Shown piece by piece: positions 1 through 11,370 of a DNA stretch of 64,000 nucleotides. The notes below the pieces were generated by a model. That model was given only the letters and a program-made list of their open reading frames with translations. It did no database searches and had not been told where the DNA came from. Source of the stretch: Mactromeris polynyma (taxonomy: Eukaryota > Mollusca > Bivalvia > Venerida > Mactridae); contig JASFXZ010000001.1 in NCBI GenBank assembly GCA_032209605.1, positions 41,110,619 to 41,174,618 on the forward strand. The letters run 5' to 3'. The position numbers were made by a program, and so were the translations under genes. Positions within the stretch are counted from its first letter, which is position 1. The number at the start of each line of letters is the position of its first letter.

Positions 1-15
1 TCTGTTATGCCTATC

Positions 16-1516
16 CTACTTCTGGGCCATAGGACGTCTTGACGCGTAACTGTTGCCACGACGTCTGTTATCAGCAGGACGCCAGCTGTCGTTCGTGTAG
101 CCGTTAGACATCCAGTTCCGGTTGCACTCGATAGTGTCATGGTTGTGCATATTACAGTTACGACAGAATCTAAATTGTTCATTCCATCTTGATCTCGGTT
201 GATAGGAGTTCACGAGTGAATTTCTATCACTACTTCCGCTTCCAGTTCGTTGCTTGGTAATCGGAACAACTCGATGGATGACTCCGACAAGAGCGCTGGA
301 ACCCTTCTGGTTGAGGTGAATACCATCCCGATGAAAGAATAGTCGAGCGGCATTTCCGTCACCATACACAAACGCTTGGTAACAGTCGATGATGGTGGCG
401 CCCAGTTCTTCACCAACCTGCTTCAACGTATCGTTCAGCGGAATTACATCCGCGTCGACCCTATGACAACTGGTGCATAGGGAAACAGCATAGGGTTGGT
501 TCATAATGCCCAGAAGAGACTTCATGTCATTATAAATTGTGGTTTGGGAAGATCCCGACGCAGCGTCATTTCCACCCACGTAGATGATGATGTTTTCGTA
601 CTGAGAAGTATCCACATTTAATAGTTTCGTGTGGATACCATTTATTGTTTTCCCCGGTCATGTCATTATATCAGTATTCGTTTCCAGTCCTCTTTTTTGG
701 ATGCCTTTTAAAATGGAGTCGCGAATGATGAGTGTGTTTTTGGATTTATCACCAGTGGTGTAGATGGCAGGTTGGGTTTTGGAGGTTGTGAAGGCTGTGC
801 TAATACATTTTCTTGTTGAGAAGGCCTGTGGGTAGAAGAACATAAACATGGTCTATCATTCTGAGGTGCCATTAAATTAGTCAGTTGTGATTTGATTGAG
901 TCACCGAATGACTGCCATCTTTTAAGTAAAACATCGTGCATACCGCTCAACTGTGTCTTTACACTTTCCGTATCAGCCCTCACCGCTTCCATCAGGGCGG
1001 TTACTTCACTGTGGTAATGTTTCTTCAGGCTATACACATTATACTTGATCTCAGCAATCTGGGCCGCAGATGATTCAATGTGTACTGTCATTTCCCGTCG
1101 TAATGCAAGAATTTCTCTCGACACATTCTCCATGAAATCGGACACCATATTCTTAATGTCATCATTAAGTGTTTTAGAATAAGCGGAAGATCATTGTCAG
1201 TGAACTGTTGAGGTTTCTTCCCGTTGATTAGACATGAACACTTTGTGTGATACAAGTTTAGCGTGTAGATTCCGTGTCGGCCAGAGCTTAACTTGTATTG
1301 AGTTTCCACTAGATTTCCTTGTTTATCATGCACAGGTATCTTGCAACACTTGAATGGGAGATTATCGTCGTTGCAAAATTGTTCAACGGAAAACTTGAAA
1401 AGTTCGAACATACCGGTATTCATTATCAAACGAAGCACTCCATCGGTCTCGTACACTACCACGTCGTCCCGGTCAGTTGAATCAAGCTTTTTCTGTAGCG
1501 CCCTATCCACATTCAA
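16..1516 (-). pseudogene. SGNH-hydrolase ORF1 of a LINE-like element, copy 1 (broken)
   Basis: Four adjoining pieces read as one protein in order. Positions 1516-1180 hold an N-terminal domain with the motif YTLNLYHTKCSCLINGK. About 1175-850 holds a coiled coil (EILALRREM...). About 849-250 holds an SGNH/GDSL-type hydrolase: block I as IIRDS, block III as GGND, block V as DGIHLN. A C-terminal CX2CX4HX4C zinc knuckle lies near 110-155, and the stop is at 16-18. This order is known from ORF1-type proteins of invertebrate non-LTR retrotransposons; the RT ORF would lie beyond the window edge. Breaks: a frameshift near 1180, another between the coiled coil and the hydrolase, and an in-frame TGA at 658-660 inside the hydrolase. 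The block I glycine is arginine (RDS for GDS). The family is fairly sure; the link to a LINE is inference because no RT is seen. Confidence 0.72.
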
Positions 1517-1826
1517 CTTATAACGTCTTTCCTAACCGTTGCTTCCTCCAACCGTCATATTTTCCGTAACTTCCGCCATTCCGACAATCCTTGAATTGCT
1601 ATTTTATTGGTGAATATTCGGCGTACGTTCATGAAAAATATATCGTATTACTCCGTTTTCTACACACAATCGATATTTGTAGTTTCTACGTAATATTATA
1701 TCTCTTTGAATATGCTTTAAATGCTTTTTTTTTTTTTTTTCAAAATCCAATAAGCCTTGCAGCCCATGAGGACAACATATTTACAAATATATACACTCAT
1801 ATGTAAACATATGCGGAGAAGATTAT
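1517..1826. other. gene-free spacer
   Basis: No convincing coding sequence. It contains a run of about 17 T at 1725-1741 and AT-rich DNA up to the inverted-repeat element that begins at 1827. Confidence 0.6.
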
Positions 1827-2773
1827 GACGTCGCGTCAGATGTTGGCGTCAACTTGAAAAATCGACAGTCCATGACTATAAAACTTTTAAAATAAATACA
1901 AAGAGTTAGAGTAGAAAAATGATTATTATATTATTGAAAGCAGAAAAAAACCGGCCTTATCATAGCTAACATTTTAATGAACAAAGTGTGTCTTATTGGT
2001 ATGAAAAAGGCGAATAATGTAGAGTAGCGTCATTTTTTTCACTGGTAAGATGTAACATAAAAAGTGTTTCTGCAACACTCAAAAGCGCATAATTCTCGTC
2101 TGCTACAACTATTTTTGTGGGAAACCATACCAACTGACGATACGTCATTTCCGCTCGACCACATATCAAATATGGAGCGCAATACGGAAAAATAGTGTAT
2201 GAAAATTGAATAAAGAATTGCAGTGTGAAAAGGTAAGATTTCATTTTTTCTTTTAGACCTATCTATTTCTATTAGAATTTTAGTTAGTTATTGATAAAGT
2301 TTAATTACATATGTAATACATTCTTGAGGTTCTTATCTAAGGCTTGAATGTCATATATTTTTTAAGTGGATTGGTATGCAAAATAAACGCAAACTATTCT
2401 ATTATAAATGTCTAGCCACGATGTAACGCACAGAGAAAAAATAGATTTTTAGCGTTACTATGTATATTGTTTATTAAATTACTAAATGGTCCTTTAGTTT
2501 ACAAACATTATATTTTGAACCTATTAAGTTCTTGTGTCAATGTAATTTTGTGTGTAATTTTGGGTAATTCTGATAACGTTTTCTGTGTTTAATGGGACAG
2601 TTTCAATGTCTAGCCATTTTGTAACGCTTAACGTTATTGTGCTGTGACGTCGCGTAAAGTTTAAAAGTACAACTGACAAATTTGGCAGTAAAGATTTATT
2701 AATCAAAATAAATATCATCTGTTACCGCGCACGTTTATTTCATTTCTTTATCAAAATATATTTACATTTTCAG

Positions 2774-3043
2774 TTTAGGAAGCCTCCCTACAACTTGGCA
2801 CATGATGTTAACGACGATTGGGGAAATACATTTCCGGCAAATTCTAGCGTCGTGTCGAGATTATATTTCCAACAGAAAGACCAGGAACACCAGGACAATA
2901 ATTTCAAACTTATAAAATCAAGAAAGGCCGTTGTGTTCAGTTCAGTCGTATGCTACATCATAGAAGATAAGATTAAGGATGGAGCACTAGTCATTGATGA
3001 AGACGAACATATGAACACTATGTGTGCTGTAGAGCGCCTCTAA
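2774..3043 (+). CDS. terminal-exon-like ORF, unrecognised protein
   Basis: A good 3' splice site (TTTACATTTTCAG, ending 2773) leads into an open frame of about 89 codons, FRKPPYNLAHDVNDDWG... to ...CAVERL, with a stop at 3041-3043. An AATAAA follows at 3165-3170, 120 bases downstream, consistent with a real 3' end. The product is polar and acidic near its end (IDEDEH) and matches no family I recognise. It lies wholly inside the 25-bp inverted repeats, so it could be the last exon of that element's protein. No upstream exon was identified. It could also be chance. Confidence 0.4.
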   Translation, partial: FRKPPYNLAHDVNDDWGNTFPANSSVVSRLYFQQKDQEHQDNNFKLIKSRKAVVFSSVVCYIIEDKIKDGALVIDEDEHMNTMCAVERL

Positions 3044-3164
3044 TATGACTACTTTTAAAAATTGTAAAAAAAGTCATTTACGTCATGTACAGTAGCTATA
3101 ATATACCATGTACTGCATAAGTTAATATGTATTTGTATCGCATGCATTGTACATAACCATAACA

Positions 3165-3170
3165 AATAAA
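3165..3170 (+). terminator. polyadenylation signal AATAAA
   Basis: Canonical hexamer 120 bases after the stop of the exon-like ORF at 2774-3043. Confidence 0.4.
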
Positions 3171-3319
3171 CCTTATTCATGCATACTACTTATTAGATTT
3201 TCGAAACACGCTTAAGCGCACATCGATAACGAAGCATCTGCCTATTGTCTAATTACGTTAATTGATGAAAAACTGGACGTAACGTTACGCAAACTGACGC
3301 CAACATCTGACGCGACGTC

Positions 3320-4611
3320 TTATGTTATTACTTATAACAATGTAACATAAAAAATATAATTACAATTCAAACAATCATATTATGTATATATAAATGTACG
3401 ATGAAAAACACGTCCTTAGCACAATTTGATAATGAGTATTCATTCAATACATCACGTATTATCAAGAGTTCAATAAATCGAAAGATTAAAAACAAAACAC
3501 AAAAAGCGCACAGTTTCCTGTCGAAACGAAATACAGGAGACTGTTGGTAAGTATATATCATTGATTGGTACCACATTGTATTTCCGTTCTATCGAAAAGA
3601 AAATATAGAACGATAATATTGGCGGTATTTAAGTTTTACATGTTATAAGTTTATTTTTAAATATAATTGAAAACACATACATGTATACGAAAACTGCTTA
3701 TTTTAAAATCATGCTTTCAAGTCGTAGCCTTTGTATACGAAGCATGCTAACTTCCGTAAAATCATCTCATTTTCACTAGTAACTATAATTTTTTGCATGC
3801 ATGGTCTCTTCCAGAAATATGGTTTAATATATTTTTTTCTTAGTTCATCTAACAATGAACATTCAATGACAAAATGATACTCATCATCTTACTCAATCAT
3901 TCTACTTGGCTTATGCCATCTACCAGTTTCTACAAGTATATGACTGTGTTTCACCTTGACGGCTCGATATAACGAAATTTAAAACCACGCAATTTTCGCA
4001 GACAGTACGCGCTGGGAGGGACATTTCCTAGTAACATTCGATGATTTAAACATCAGTTAAACGCGGTAATGTAAGATTTTTCATACAAATATTCAGGCTT
4101 TGTTTATCAAGTTTAGGATATAAACTCCGGTAAGTTTCTAGTTTTCCTCTGTACTAGCGCTCATTGACAACTCCAGCATTGTTTTTGTACAGTAACTATT
4201 TACTCTGACAAATTGACCATTAATTAATATTATTACGATTTATTTTAAAGCTGAATTCCGTTTAGATATTTTAGTAAAATGAATGTTAATATGTTTTAAC
4301 TAATTACTGCCTTATCTTTTGAAAGTCAACAAACATTTTCTTTCTTTAAATAATAGATATAAAGCCAAAAATGTCCAACATGTCAGATAGTGAGTTGTCT
4401 GAGGCGCATACACTGTATGGCACTTTAATTACTGTGCTATAGATGCCGTCTAAATATGTTCGGCTTCATGGACATTATTTACCTTTACACACTTTGACAT
4501 TTTACTGTGTAAACTTACTTATATGGTCGGGCTTCAATTCCATATAATAGTTAAGAGAAATACGAATGTTTCAAGAATCTCTTTTGTGGAGATAATGTAA
4601 TATCATAACAA
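3320..4611. other. gene-free AT-rich region
   Basis: No supported gene, RNA or clear repeat was seen. Short open frames here lack recognisable motifs and splice context. Confidence 0.55.
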
Positions 4612-5645
4612 ACTTGAGGGCATGGGCAACATGTCGAGTCCGCCAGTTGCCAAGCGAATACGGTGCATATTCATTATACCCATTTTTTTACTTTTGACCT
4701 CTAAGTGTGATCTTGACCTTTGAGCTACGGGCACATGTATTGCATGTGACACACCGTCGCATCATAGTGAACATCTTTGCCAAGTAATTTAAATACTCCC
4801 GTGAAAAATGACAGCGTCATATTCTGTAAAAAGATGTTTAAGATCCTTTTTTAACTTTGACTTCTAAATGTGACATTAATCTTTGAGCTACGTACACAAC
4901 ACATAGTCTCTTCGTGGTGAACATTTTTCGTAGTAATTTGATATTAATATCCTAATAAATGACAGTACTCAAGTGCCAAGTAATTTGAAAATTCGCCAAT
5001 AAATGAAAGTGTAATGGTCTACACTAATCGAAAGTGTGACATTGAGCTTCTGACACGGGTCTTGTGCGGGACACAGTCACATCCTGTATGCTTACATCCA
5101 TTCTTGAGGTTTGACCTCTAAGTCTGACATTTACCTTTGAACTGCAGACATGGGTATTTTACACAATATACCGCGCTCATCATGGTGAACATCCGTGCCA
5201 AGTAATTTGAATCTCCCCAATATGACAGTGTTATATTCTGAAAAAGATGTTTAGACCCATTTTTGTCGTTTGACCTCTAAATGTGACATTGATCTTTGAG
5301 CTACATACTCGGATCTTGCAATCGATACTTCGTCTCACCATCTAATTTGAAATTTCCCCGATAACTGACAGAGTATCGTCCAGACAAAATAAAAATGTGA
5401 CATTGACCTTTAAGCTACGGACATGGTCTTGCGCGTGACACTCCTTCTCATCATGGTCAACATTTATGCCAAGAAGTTATTTGAAAATCCACCGATAAAT
5501 GGCGGAGTAATGGTCTGGACAAAGCAAATATTCACGCTCGCATGCGCGCACATATTCACCGAACCGCCACTTTGGGGACTATGTCGAGCTCACCACATGC
5601 GGGCTCGGCCAAAACGACCGACCGATCGACCGACCTACCGACTAC
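4612..5645. repeat. degenerate minisatellite, about six units
   Basis: A recurring phrase of the form TGACCTCTAAGTGTGA..TTGACCTTTGAGCTACG.. appears near 4689, 4851, 5024, 5111, 5269 and 5391. It is followed in several units by GTGAACAT..TGCCAAGTAATTTGAA and ..AATGACAGTGT. Unit spacing is mostly 120-170 bp and copies are heavily diverged or truncated. The array is bounded by related GTCGAG-containing sequence at 4632 and 5582 and ends in a GACC-rich simple stretch (5616-5645). Tandem arrays of this look are common inside small mobile elements of molluscs; that link is inference. Confidence 0.6.
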
Positions 5646-7278
5646 AACAAACCCATATCTAATAGAACATGCAAATAAAGCTATACAAGGTTACTTACAG
5701 CGATGTGACTGATTGAACTAGCAAATCCGTATATCAACTTAACTGGAAGGATTTGCAAACTGGACTCAAATTACACAGTGCTTGCGTTTTTGTTTAGCAT
5801 ATCTATTCACCGCAAATAAGAATTCTCAAGATTTTATTTCGGACGCCACGTGTACTAGCGTTTAGAACAAATAATTGTATTTCTTGCATGCATGACTCAA
5901 TTTGATGCATAATTTTCCGTATGGGAATATGTTAATTTGTTGTCATCTTCATTGCATATTTGTTGAATTCAAATGTGTGTCATTTCCAACTCGACTTCAT
6001 CATTCATTTATTTTTAAATATTTACGTCTGGTGCAATAATGGCATGTACTGTGTGTGTATGTGGTAGTGCTTTTAAATTTCACTGTAATATAAAATGTCA
6101 AAATCTACTCGTACCAGCTCCAACATAAATATCAAGTACAAAAGAATGTACTACTTCTGTCCTGTGAAGGTTAAATACAAGGCAAAACATTCTATAGTGC
6201 GAGATGTTATAATACTGATTTATTTTAAAAGGCTTTTCTCATATGATGAAATGTTCAAACAATTATCCAACATAGTGTGACAATTATGTCACTAATTAAC
6301 ACTTCAACTATCGTTTACCTTAAAGTGTTTTTTTCAGATCTGAAGGAAAAAAGTGTGACACAACACAGCGCTATGACACTCTAAAACTTAATTATCTTAA
6401 AACCACACAAACGCCCGGTCATCATATATAGAGTATTTATAAACACGATGAACACTTTGTCTGAACTCGGTAATGTAAACAAAAAGTAATCTGTCTATAG
6501 AATGGTCATTCAGTTTCACACGCGAGTCAACGTCTGACAAACAGTTTGTTATGTCTCGCTGATTTAAAAAATGTATGGTTTCATCGATCTATCTTTTACC
6601 ATTTTTGAGATATCCAGCTACAACGTTGAGTGAATGCAATAATGCTGTATGAGATGTACCACACTATGATTTAAACCGTTATAACTCCTCCGTTAGTTCT
6701 TACGAGGGACATTCAAAAAAAATGAGACTAATGCGCTTCCTTAGAAATTATTACAGGTATGCGCACGAAATTTTCGTGACCCAGTGGTAATTGCTTTAGC
6801 CAAGTGCACTAAAAATTAAAACACAATTGGAATCAAAGCGCTGTGTGGGAGCGTACTGAAAAAGATGCTTGCTCGTCGTCGCTACAACTCCAGAAGCGCC
6901 CTTGGCAGTGCTGTATATCAGTGTCTGCATAGTATACCAACGGCAGACTACTCTGCCGCTTTCGGGTCATGGATATCTCGAATGGAAAAGTGTATTTCTG
7001 TTAACGGAGAGCATTTTGAGGGACTCAAATAAACAAAATGCCACAAATCAGATTCAATCCTATTTTATAAGGCCAGTCTCAAAACTTTCTGATTTTCTGA
7101 ATGCTATCGAGTTTGGGCTCGTTTCAAGCATTGTTTCGAGCTCTGTCGATTGAGACGATCACATTGGTTGTGGATGTTACGACGAAGACGGAAGTGACGT
7201 CATTACATTTTTAAATGGCCCACTTCTCCGTTCCATTCCAACAAGTTCAGGTAATATTGCAGTTTGGAACTGATGGAA
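5646..7278. other. gene-free region with one unrecognised 94-codon ORF
   Basis: The longest open frame is at 6869-7153 (+), starting with a non-ATG codon and with no recognisable domain. I do not call it a gene. No repeat structure was resolved beyond a short A-rich phrase near 6712-6728 that resembles inverted-repeat element ends. Confidence 0.45.
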
Positions 7279-8224
7279 TTATATTGCACACAAGGTTTCA
7301 TAAAAATCGGGGGTAAAAAACTGTACCTGATAAAAGTATTGATGTGTCTCATCTAACCGCAACTTTCCACCATTAGAAACCACTAAGTAGTCGCATTCCT
7401 CATTGATTGGCTTTCCCTTTAATGTGAATGGGAACTTTACCTCCACACAAGCACGGCCACAACAGTTGCATGCAATTATTCCATCTGGGGAAGCTGCCAT
7501 ATGTGGAAGACAAGACTTTCCCATTCTTCTTCGCAATGACCCATGGATTCAATGACTTCTCTCGTAGTCTCTAAGAATGTAAAACCTGAAATGATACAAT
7601 ATAAAAGATTTTAATTCTGGGTCTTTAATTCTTTATTTTTTAAGCAAAATGTCTGGGAATCAGCACCAATACTTGAATCTAGAAAGTATAAATGGCACGT
7701 AAAAACAGCACAATTTACAAATTAGATTTAGAATCAAAAGGTAAGTGACTTAGCCTCCAGACATCCTTTGAATCCGTACAAAATGTTTAAAAGGTTTGGG
7801 GTTGTTTTCTCTGCCTCAACTCATACCTGAATTATTACATTGCATGTTGGATTTATGAATAAATAAATTCCAACTGCATGAACATTAACTAATAAGATCA
7901 CGGTAACACGAATTACTAACCTTGGCTTTCACTTTTCTGAATAACTGTCGTTGAGATGCCAGACACCCATCCGAACAAAAACTCGTTGTAGGCCTCAAAT
8001 CCTTCGAAGCATTTCAGGTCTTCTAGCGTGTAAGGACTGGGAGAATACACAAGATAATTGACAATGTCAGGATATGACACCGATGGGAGCAAGTTGACGT
8101 CAACAGAAAGCTTTTTCAAGTCGTATGGATTATTTCCCACGATCAACTTCAACTTTTCATCATATCTTGCCCCTTCCATTGACTCAAGAGTTTTCTTTTC
8201 CTTGTTTACATTCTTTTCCGACAT
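7279..8224 (-). pseudogene. SWIM zinc-finger / YqaJ nuclease gene, internally deleted
   Basis: Exon 1 (8224-7921) starts at ATG and encodes a conserved N-terminal segment including YPDIVNYLVYSPSPYTLEDL. It ends at a CCAAG|GTTAGT donor. A TTTCAG acceptor opens exon 2 at 7585. In one frame exon 2 reads NPWVIAKKNGKVLSS, the lead-in of SWIM-type proteins, with an upstream in-frame TAG. It then jumps frame straight into AASPDGI...VEVKFPF...HQYFYQVQ (7500-7300), the core of YqaJ-type PD-(D/E)XK exonucleases with the Asp and ExK residues. The SWIM cysteines and most of the region before the nuclease are gone. Such proteins are multicopy in invertebrates and probably tied to mobile elements. The family call is good; the coding capacity is lost. 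Confidence 0.62.
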
Positions 8225-8289
8225 TCCAAAGCTATATTTATCAACGGAAATTGCGTTATTTTTAGTGAGTCATCCTTCTATTTAAAGCG

Positions 8290-8720
8290 CTATGATATAC
8301 CTCCAAGATGGCGACCGGAAACGGTGTCGGGGTAAAAGTCTCCCTTTCCTGCAAACGGTCTATATGCAAACTTATAACAACAAATCTCAAAACAATCAAA
8401 GCTGTATAGATGTAGAACACTATTTTCTTTGTGAAACTTGTGTATATTATGTAACTTATTTACTAAAATAAAAGTAAACAACCTTAATAAGGTCAATTGT
8501 AATAGATGTACTATTCTATTTTGAATCAATTTGCTAAACTGGACAAATAACAAAGTAACTAAATTTGATTAAAATGGATTCATAATGAGCAGACCACATT
8601 AATTGGCCACTATAAATGTCCACAACATAGTTAAGGTCAAAATTAATTAATTATCCAGAGCATTACTATACAATTAAGTGCTTAAGTAGCAAATATCAAT
8701 AACGATTCAAACTGGAAAAC
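8290..8720. repeat. dispersed repeat R1, copy 1
   Basis: Sequence from about 8500 to 8720 aligns by eye with 63470-63700 in the same orientation. Shared phrases include TACTATTCTATT..GA.TCAATTTGCTAA, TGA..GACCACTATAAA and CAACATAGTTAAG. In the 63-kb copy this sequence is part of a long foldback; here the partner arm is not clear. Confidence 0.55.
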
Positions 8721-8807
8721 AAAGAAATTAGTAATAAGTATTTGAATTTGCTTCAGAAGCCAATACAAACGACTCTAAATAATCACTCCTGTTTATGCAA
8801 AGTGAAA

Positions 8808-8904
8808 CCGTACGTTAAGTAGCATAAGTAAATATTATTGTGCCATGTAGTATGGCCAAAATCTGATTGCACAATAATATTTACTTATGCTACTTAACCT
8901 ACGG
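8808..8904. repeat. near-perfect hairpin, 35-bp arms
   Basis: Arms 8808-8842 and 8870-8904 are inverted copies with one mismatch in 35, separated by 27 bases. The right arm directly abuts the broken 3' end of the Tc1-like transposase, so this small foldback may have truncated it. Confidence 0.8.
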
Positions 8905-9638
8905 TAGGAATTGTGTAGTAATACGCACCTTGTGTGGTGTTGCATTGTCATGATGGAAAGTGCCAGGTCCATTATTTTGCATGAATGGTATCATTGTATT
9001 GTTTAAAACATTGATATAACCTTGTGCATTGAGATTTCCTTGGATAATGACCAGATCAGTTTTCAGATTCCCCATTATCCCACCCCAGACCATAATACTG
9101 CCACCACCAAATCTGTCTCTCTCCTGAATACAACAATCTGCGAGTCTTTCATTTCTACGGCGATAGATGCATATTCTGCCATCTGCATGGCTGACAGTAA
9201 ACCGTGACTCATCGCTAAAAAGTATCGATTGCCACTGGTTGCGCGTGAAATGCAAATGACGTCGTGCCCATAACAGTCTGGCAGCTCAAAATATGTCCTG
9301 TATATAGACGACGAGCACGAATATGAACACGTTTCTGTCTCAAACGGTTTATGATCGTCTGTGCGTGAACCCCGTAACGCCGAGCCGTAATGGTTGCTGG
9401 TAAAAAACGATTACGTAGGTGAGTCAACGTGATAACGCGATCAGTCCGTAACGTTGTAGCACGTACGCGACCGGGTCTTGCACGATCTCTGACAGATCCA
9501 GTAGTGTTGTACCGGTTCGCAAGATTATGAATAGCCTGTCTGGAGCAGCCAGAACGACGCGCTACGTTATTTACCATTGACCCCGCCCCGGAGCATACCA
9601 ATAGCCTGGTTTCTCTGATCTTCAGAAAGACGTGGCAT
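8899..9638 (-). pseudogene. Tc1/mariner-like transposase (frameshifted, 3' truncated)
   Basis: ATG at 9638 begins MPRLSEDQRNQAIGML. After a frameshift near 9580 a helix-turn-helix follows (VNNVARRSGCSRQAIHNLANRY), then a basic RPGR-like linker and a second HTH region. A second frameshift near 9290 leads to the catalytic part: LFSDESRF (first Asp), GGGSIMVWGGI, and HHDNATPH (second Asp). The protein stops just before the third acidic residue, where a hairpin sequence begins. Intact Tc1-type transposases are about 340 residues and cut and paste at TA sites. Two frameshifts and the lost C-terminus make this inactive. Confidence 0.88.
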
Positions 9639-10322
9639 CACTAAATGCAATTGATTTTTAAAACAAATTCAATATTTTGTTTCTGTGCTAAGCTGCAAAT
9701 GATTACTTGTCAGTGTAAAACCTGTAAGTGAAACCAATGTTGCTGTGCACGTGCAAAGTAAGGAAAACGTTTTTCCTGTTTGGACGCATGAATATACCGG
9801 CAATTTTTAAAACAATTGCATAATCGTTATCCGCAATGAATCGTGATAAACAGACATGTGTAACACTTAACACAACAGATATGCTAACAAAACAAATATT
9901 CAAAAATAAAGTGTAAAGTTTTCATTTTGGGTCAGTGTAGTTAGATAGTCACGTGGTAAAGTTTCAAACCAAAATGTTCACAGTCGTACATTAAATTGGT
10001 TGGATAGTGATATCAAACTAATTTAAATTGGAGGTCAGTAGGATTTCCAAATTGATATCGAAGATCATTATGGCTGGCAATATGAAAACCTCTTATCAAA
10101 ACTTCTACACTGACTTCTGTACGGTATACATTTATAATGTTAGTTTACCTTCTACAGCATTATTAGACTTTTGTGATTTAAACCGGTGACGGAGAACGAC
10201 ATCGGACTTGGATATAAATTAGGGGTCGTCTCAAACTTATTTACGAATGCAGGTGTACAGGACACGTGTTTCGAATTATTTTTTTGCATGTAAACTCAAC
10301 AACACATTATTTTTCAAATTTA
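9639..10322. other. gene-free spacer
   Basis: No supported gene. The outer inverted repeat expected for the adjacent Tc1-like element was not identified. Confidence 0.5.
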
Positions 10323-11069
10323 TTAATTTTCATCTGAACTTGAACTAACACCAATCATTCGCATTAATTTAGACACTTTTTTGGGGATAAACCTATTGTA
10401 CGCTTCTTGGTGTTCACGTATAATTTCTGCCACAGGGCGTTTCCTTTGTCGCCTGCGTCTACCATGTGCTCGGTGTTGACGAAGCTGTTCCCCGTCGCTG
10501 GATTCAGAGGACTGAGCAGCAGCAATGTCCTCTCTGACACCAGGTCGTGGTAGATCTGCTGGTCCAGCTTCCATCTGCACCAACGGCTGTTGTTCTGGTC
10601 TCGGAATTAATCGTCGTTCATGGTTTTTTATTTCTTCTACTGCATCCCTGAAACGAAAATGATTACAGTGGCGGTATGGAATTTATTCGGGACATATTGT
10701 TGAAAACGGAGATAAACACAAGTAAACAAATCATTTTATCCTTGAATATATCTAACTGGGCACTTATCATACATTGCTTATAATTTACTTTGATTAAGGA
10801 AGTAACATACCTTATATCCGCATCAGGTATATCCTCTGGTGACTTCTTAATTAGGAAACTGAGTTTTCCAGACATTCATTCCAGAAGTTGTCTGAGACTG
10901 CCAGTGTTATAAACTTCCATGGCGGCTGGTGACAAAATATTTAGATTTTGTTTCACCTCATCAAGAATGTCCGTCCAGTTTGTTGGATGGTTAATATAGG
11001 CTCGTAAGATCAGCATAGTTTCTTCTTTATTTATCTTTACAGATTTTCGGCGCCTTTGAAGTAATGTAC
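10323..11069 (-). CDS. unrecognised two-exon coding unit, Myb/SANT-like N-terminal part
   Basis: Exon a runs from an acceptor (CTATGTTTTAG) at 11069 and reads GTLLQRRRKSVKINKEETMLI...AYINHPTNWTDILDEV, a helical segment reminiscent of Myb/SANT or MADF-like domains. An in-frame TGA (10876-10878) is followed at once by an in-frame ATG (10875) and MSGKLSFLIKKSPEDIPDADIR. A GTATGT donor near 10810 joins in frame to an acceptor near 10651 and the last exon: DAVEEIKNHERRLIPRPEQQ..., a basic RRRRQRKRP stretch, KKVSKLM, and an acidic-serine end SSSSDEN. The TGA either ends one gene or is a premature stop in a single gene. Function is unknown; it could be a mobile-element accessory DNA-binding protein. 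Confidence 0.5.
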
Positions 11070-11229
11070 CTAAAACATAGACATCATTTATAAGTATGAT
11101 CGAGGAAAATATATTATCATGAATATAGTGTATATTATGTGTACTTAGATGTATATGATAATAAAATATTGCATTGTACACGTAGTATGTCTCGATACCT
11201 ACAACTAATAATTTATTTTTCTACCCTGG

Positions 11230-11370
11230 TATTGTCCAGTTTTATTGACCAGTCAAACTGTGCATATCTTCATGGTCAATGCACACACTTGATCGAAAGT
11301 GGCCCGAGTACTAATCTATTGTGTGCATTGACCATGAAGATATGCAAAGTTTGACAGGTAAATAAAACTG
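11230..11370. repeat. foldback element, right arm split by a later insertion
   Basis: Left arm 11230-11286 and right arm 11319-11370 are inverted copies with few mismatches (GTGCATATCTTCATGGTC core). The last bases of the right arm (GACAATA) are found not here but at 14319-14325, after the 2.9-kb element. The foldback is therefore older than that insertion. Confidence 0.82.

Larger units (their letters stand above)
1827..3319. mobile_element. DNA transposon-like element, 25-bp perfect terminal inverted repeats
   Basis: The ends are perfect 25-bp inverted repeats (1827-1851 and 3295-3319, starting GACGTCGCGTCAGATG). Both sides are flanked by TTAT (1823-1826 and 3320-3323), a plausible 4-bp target duplication. 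The interior repeats a short motif with GTAACGC near 2405-2432, 2608-2634 and 3280-3290. The GACGTCGCGT end motif recurs internally at 2645-2654. No known transposase motif was recognised, so the superfamily is open. A terminal-exon-like reading frame with its own polyadenylation signal lies inside. Confidence 0.68.

Noticed and set aside
658..660. TGA in the SGNH frame as a selenocysteine or programmed stop
   Set aside because: Other frameshifts in the same copy show ordinary decay.
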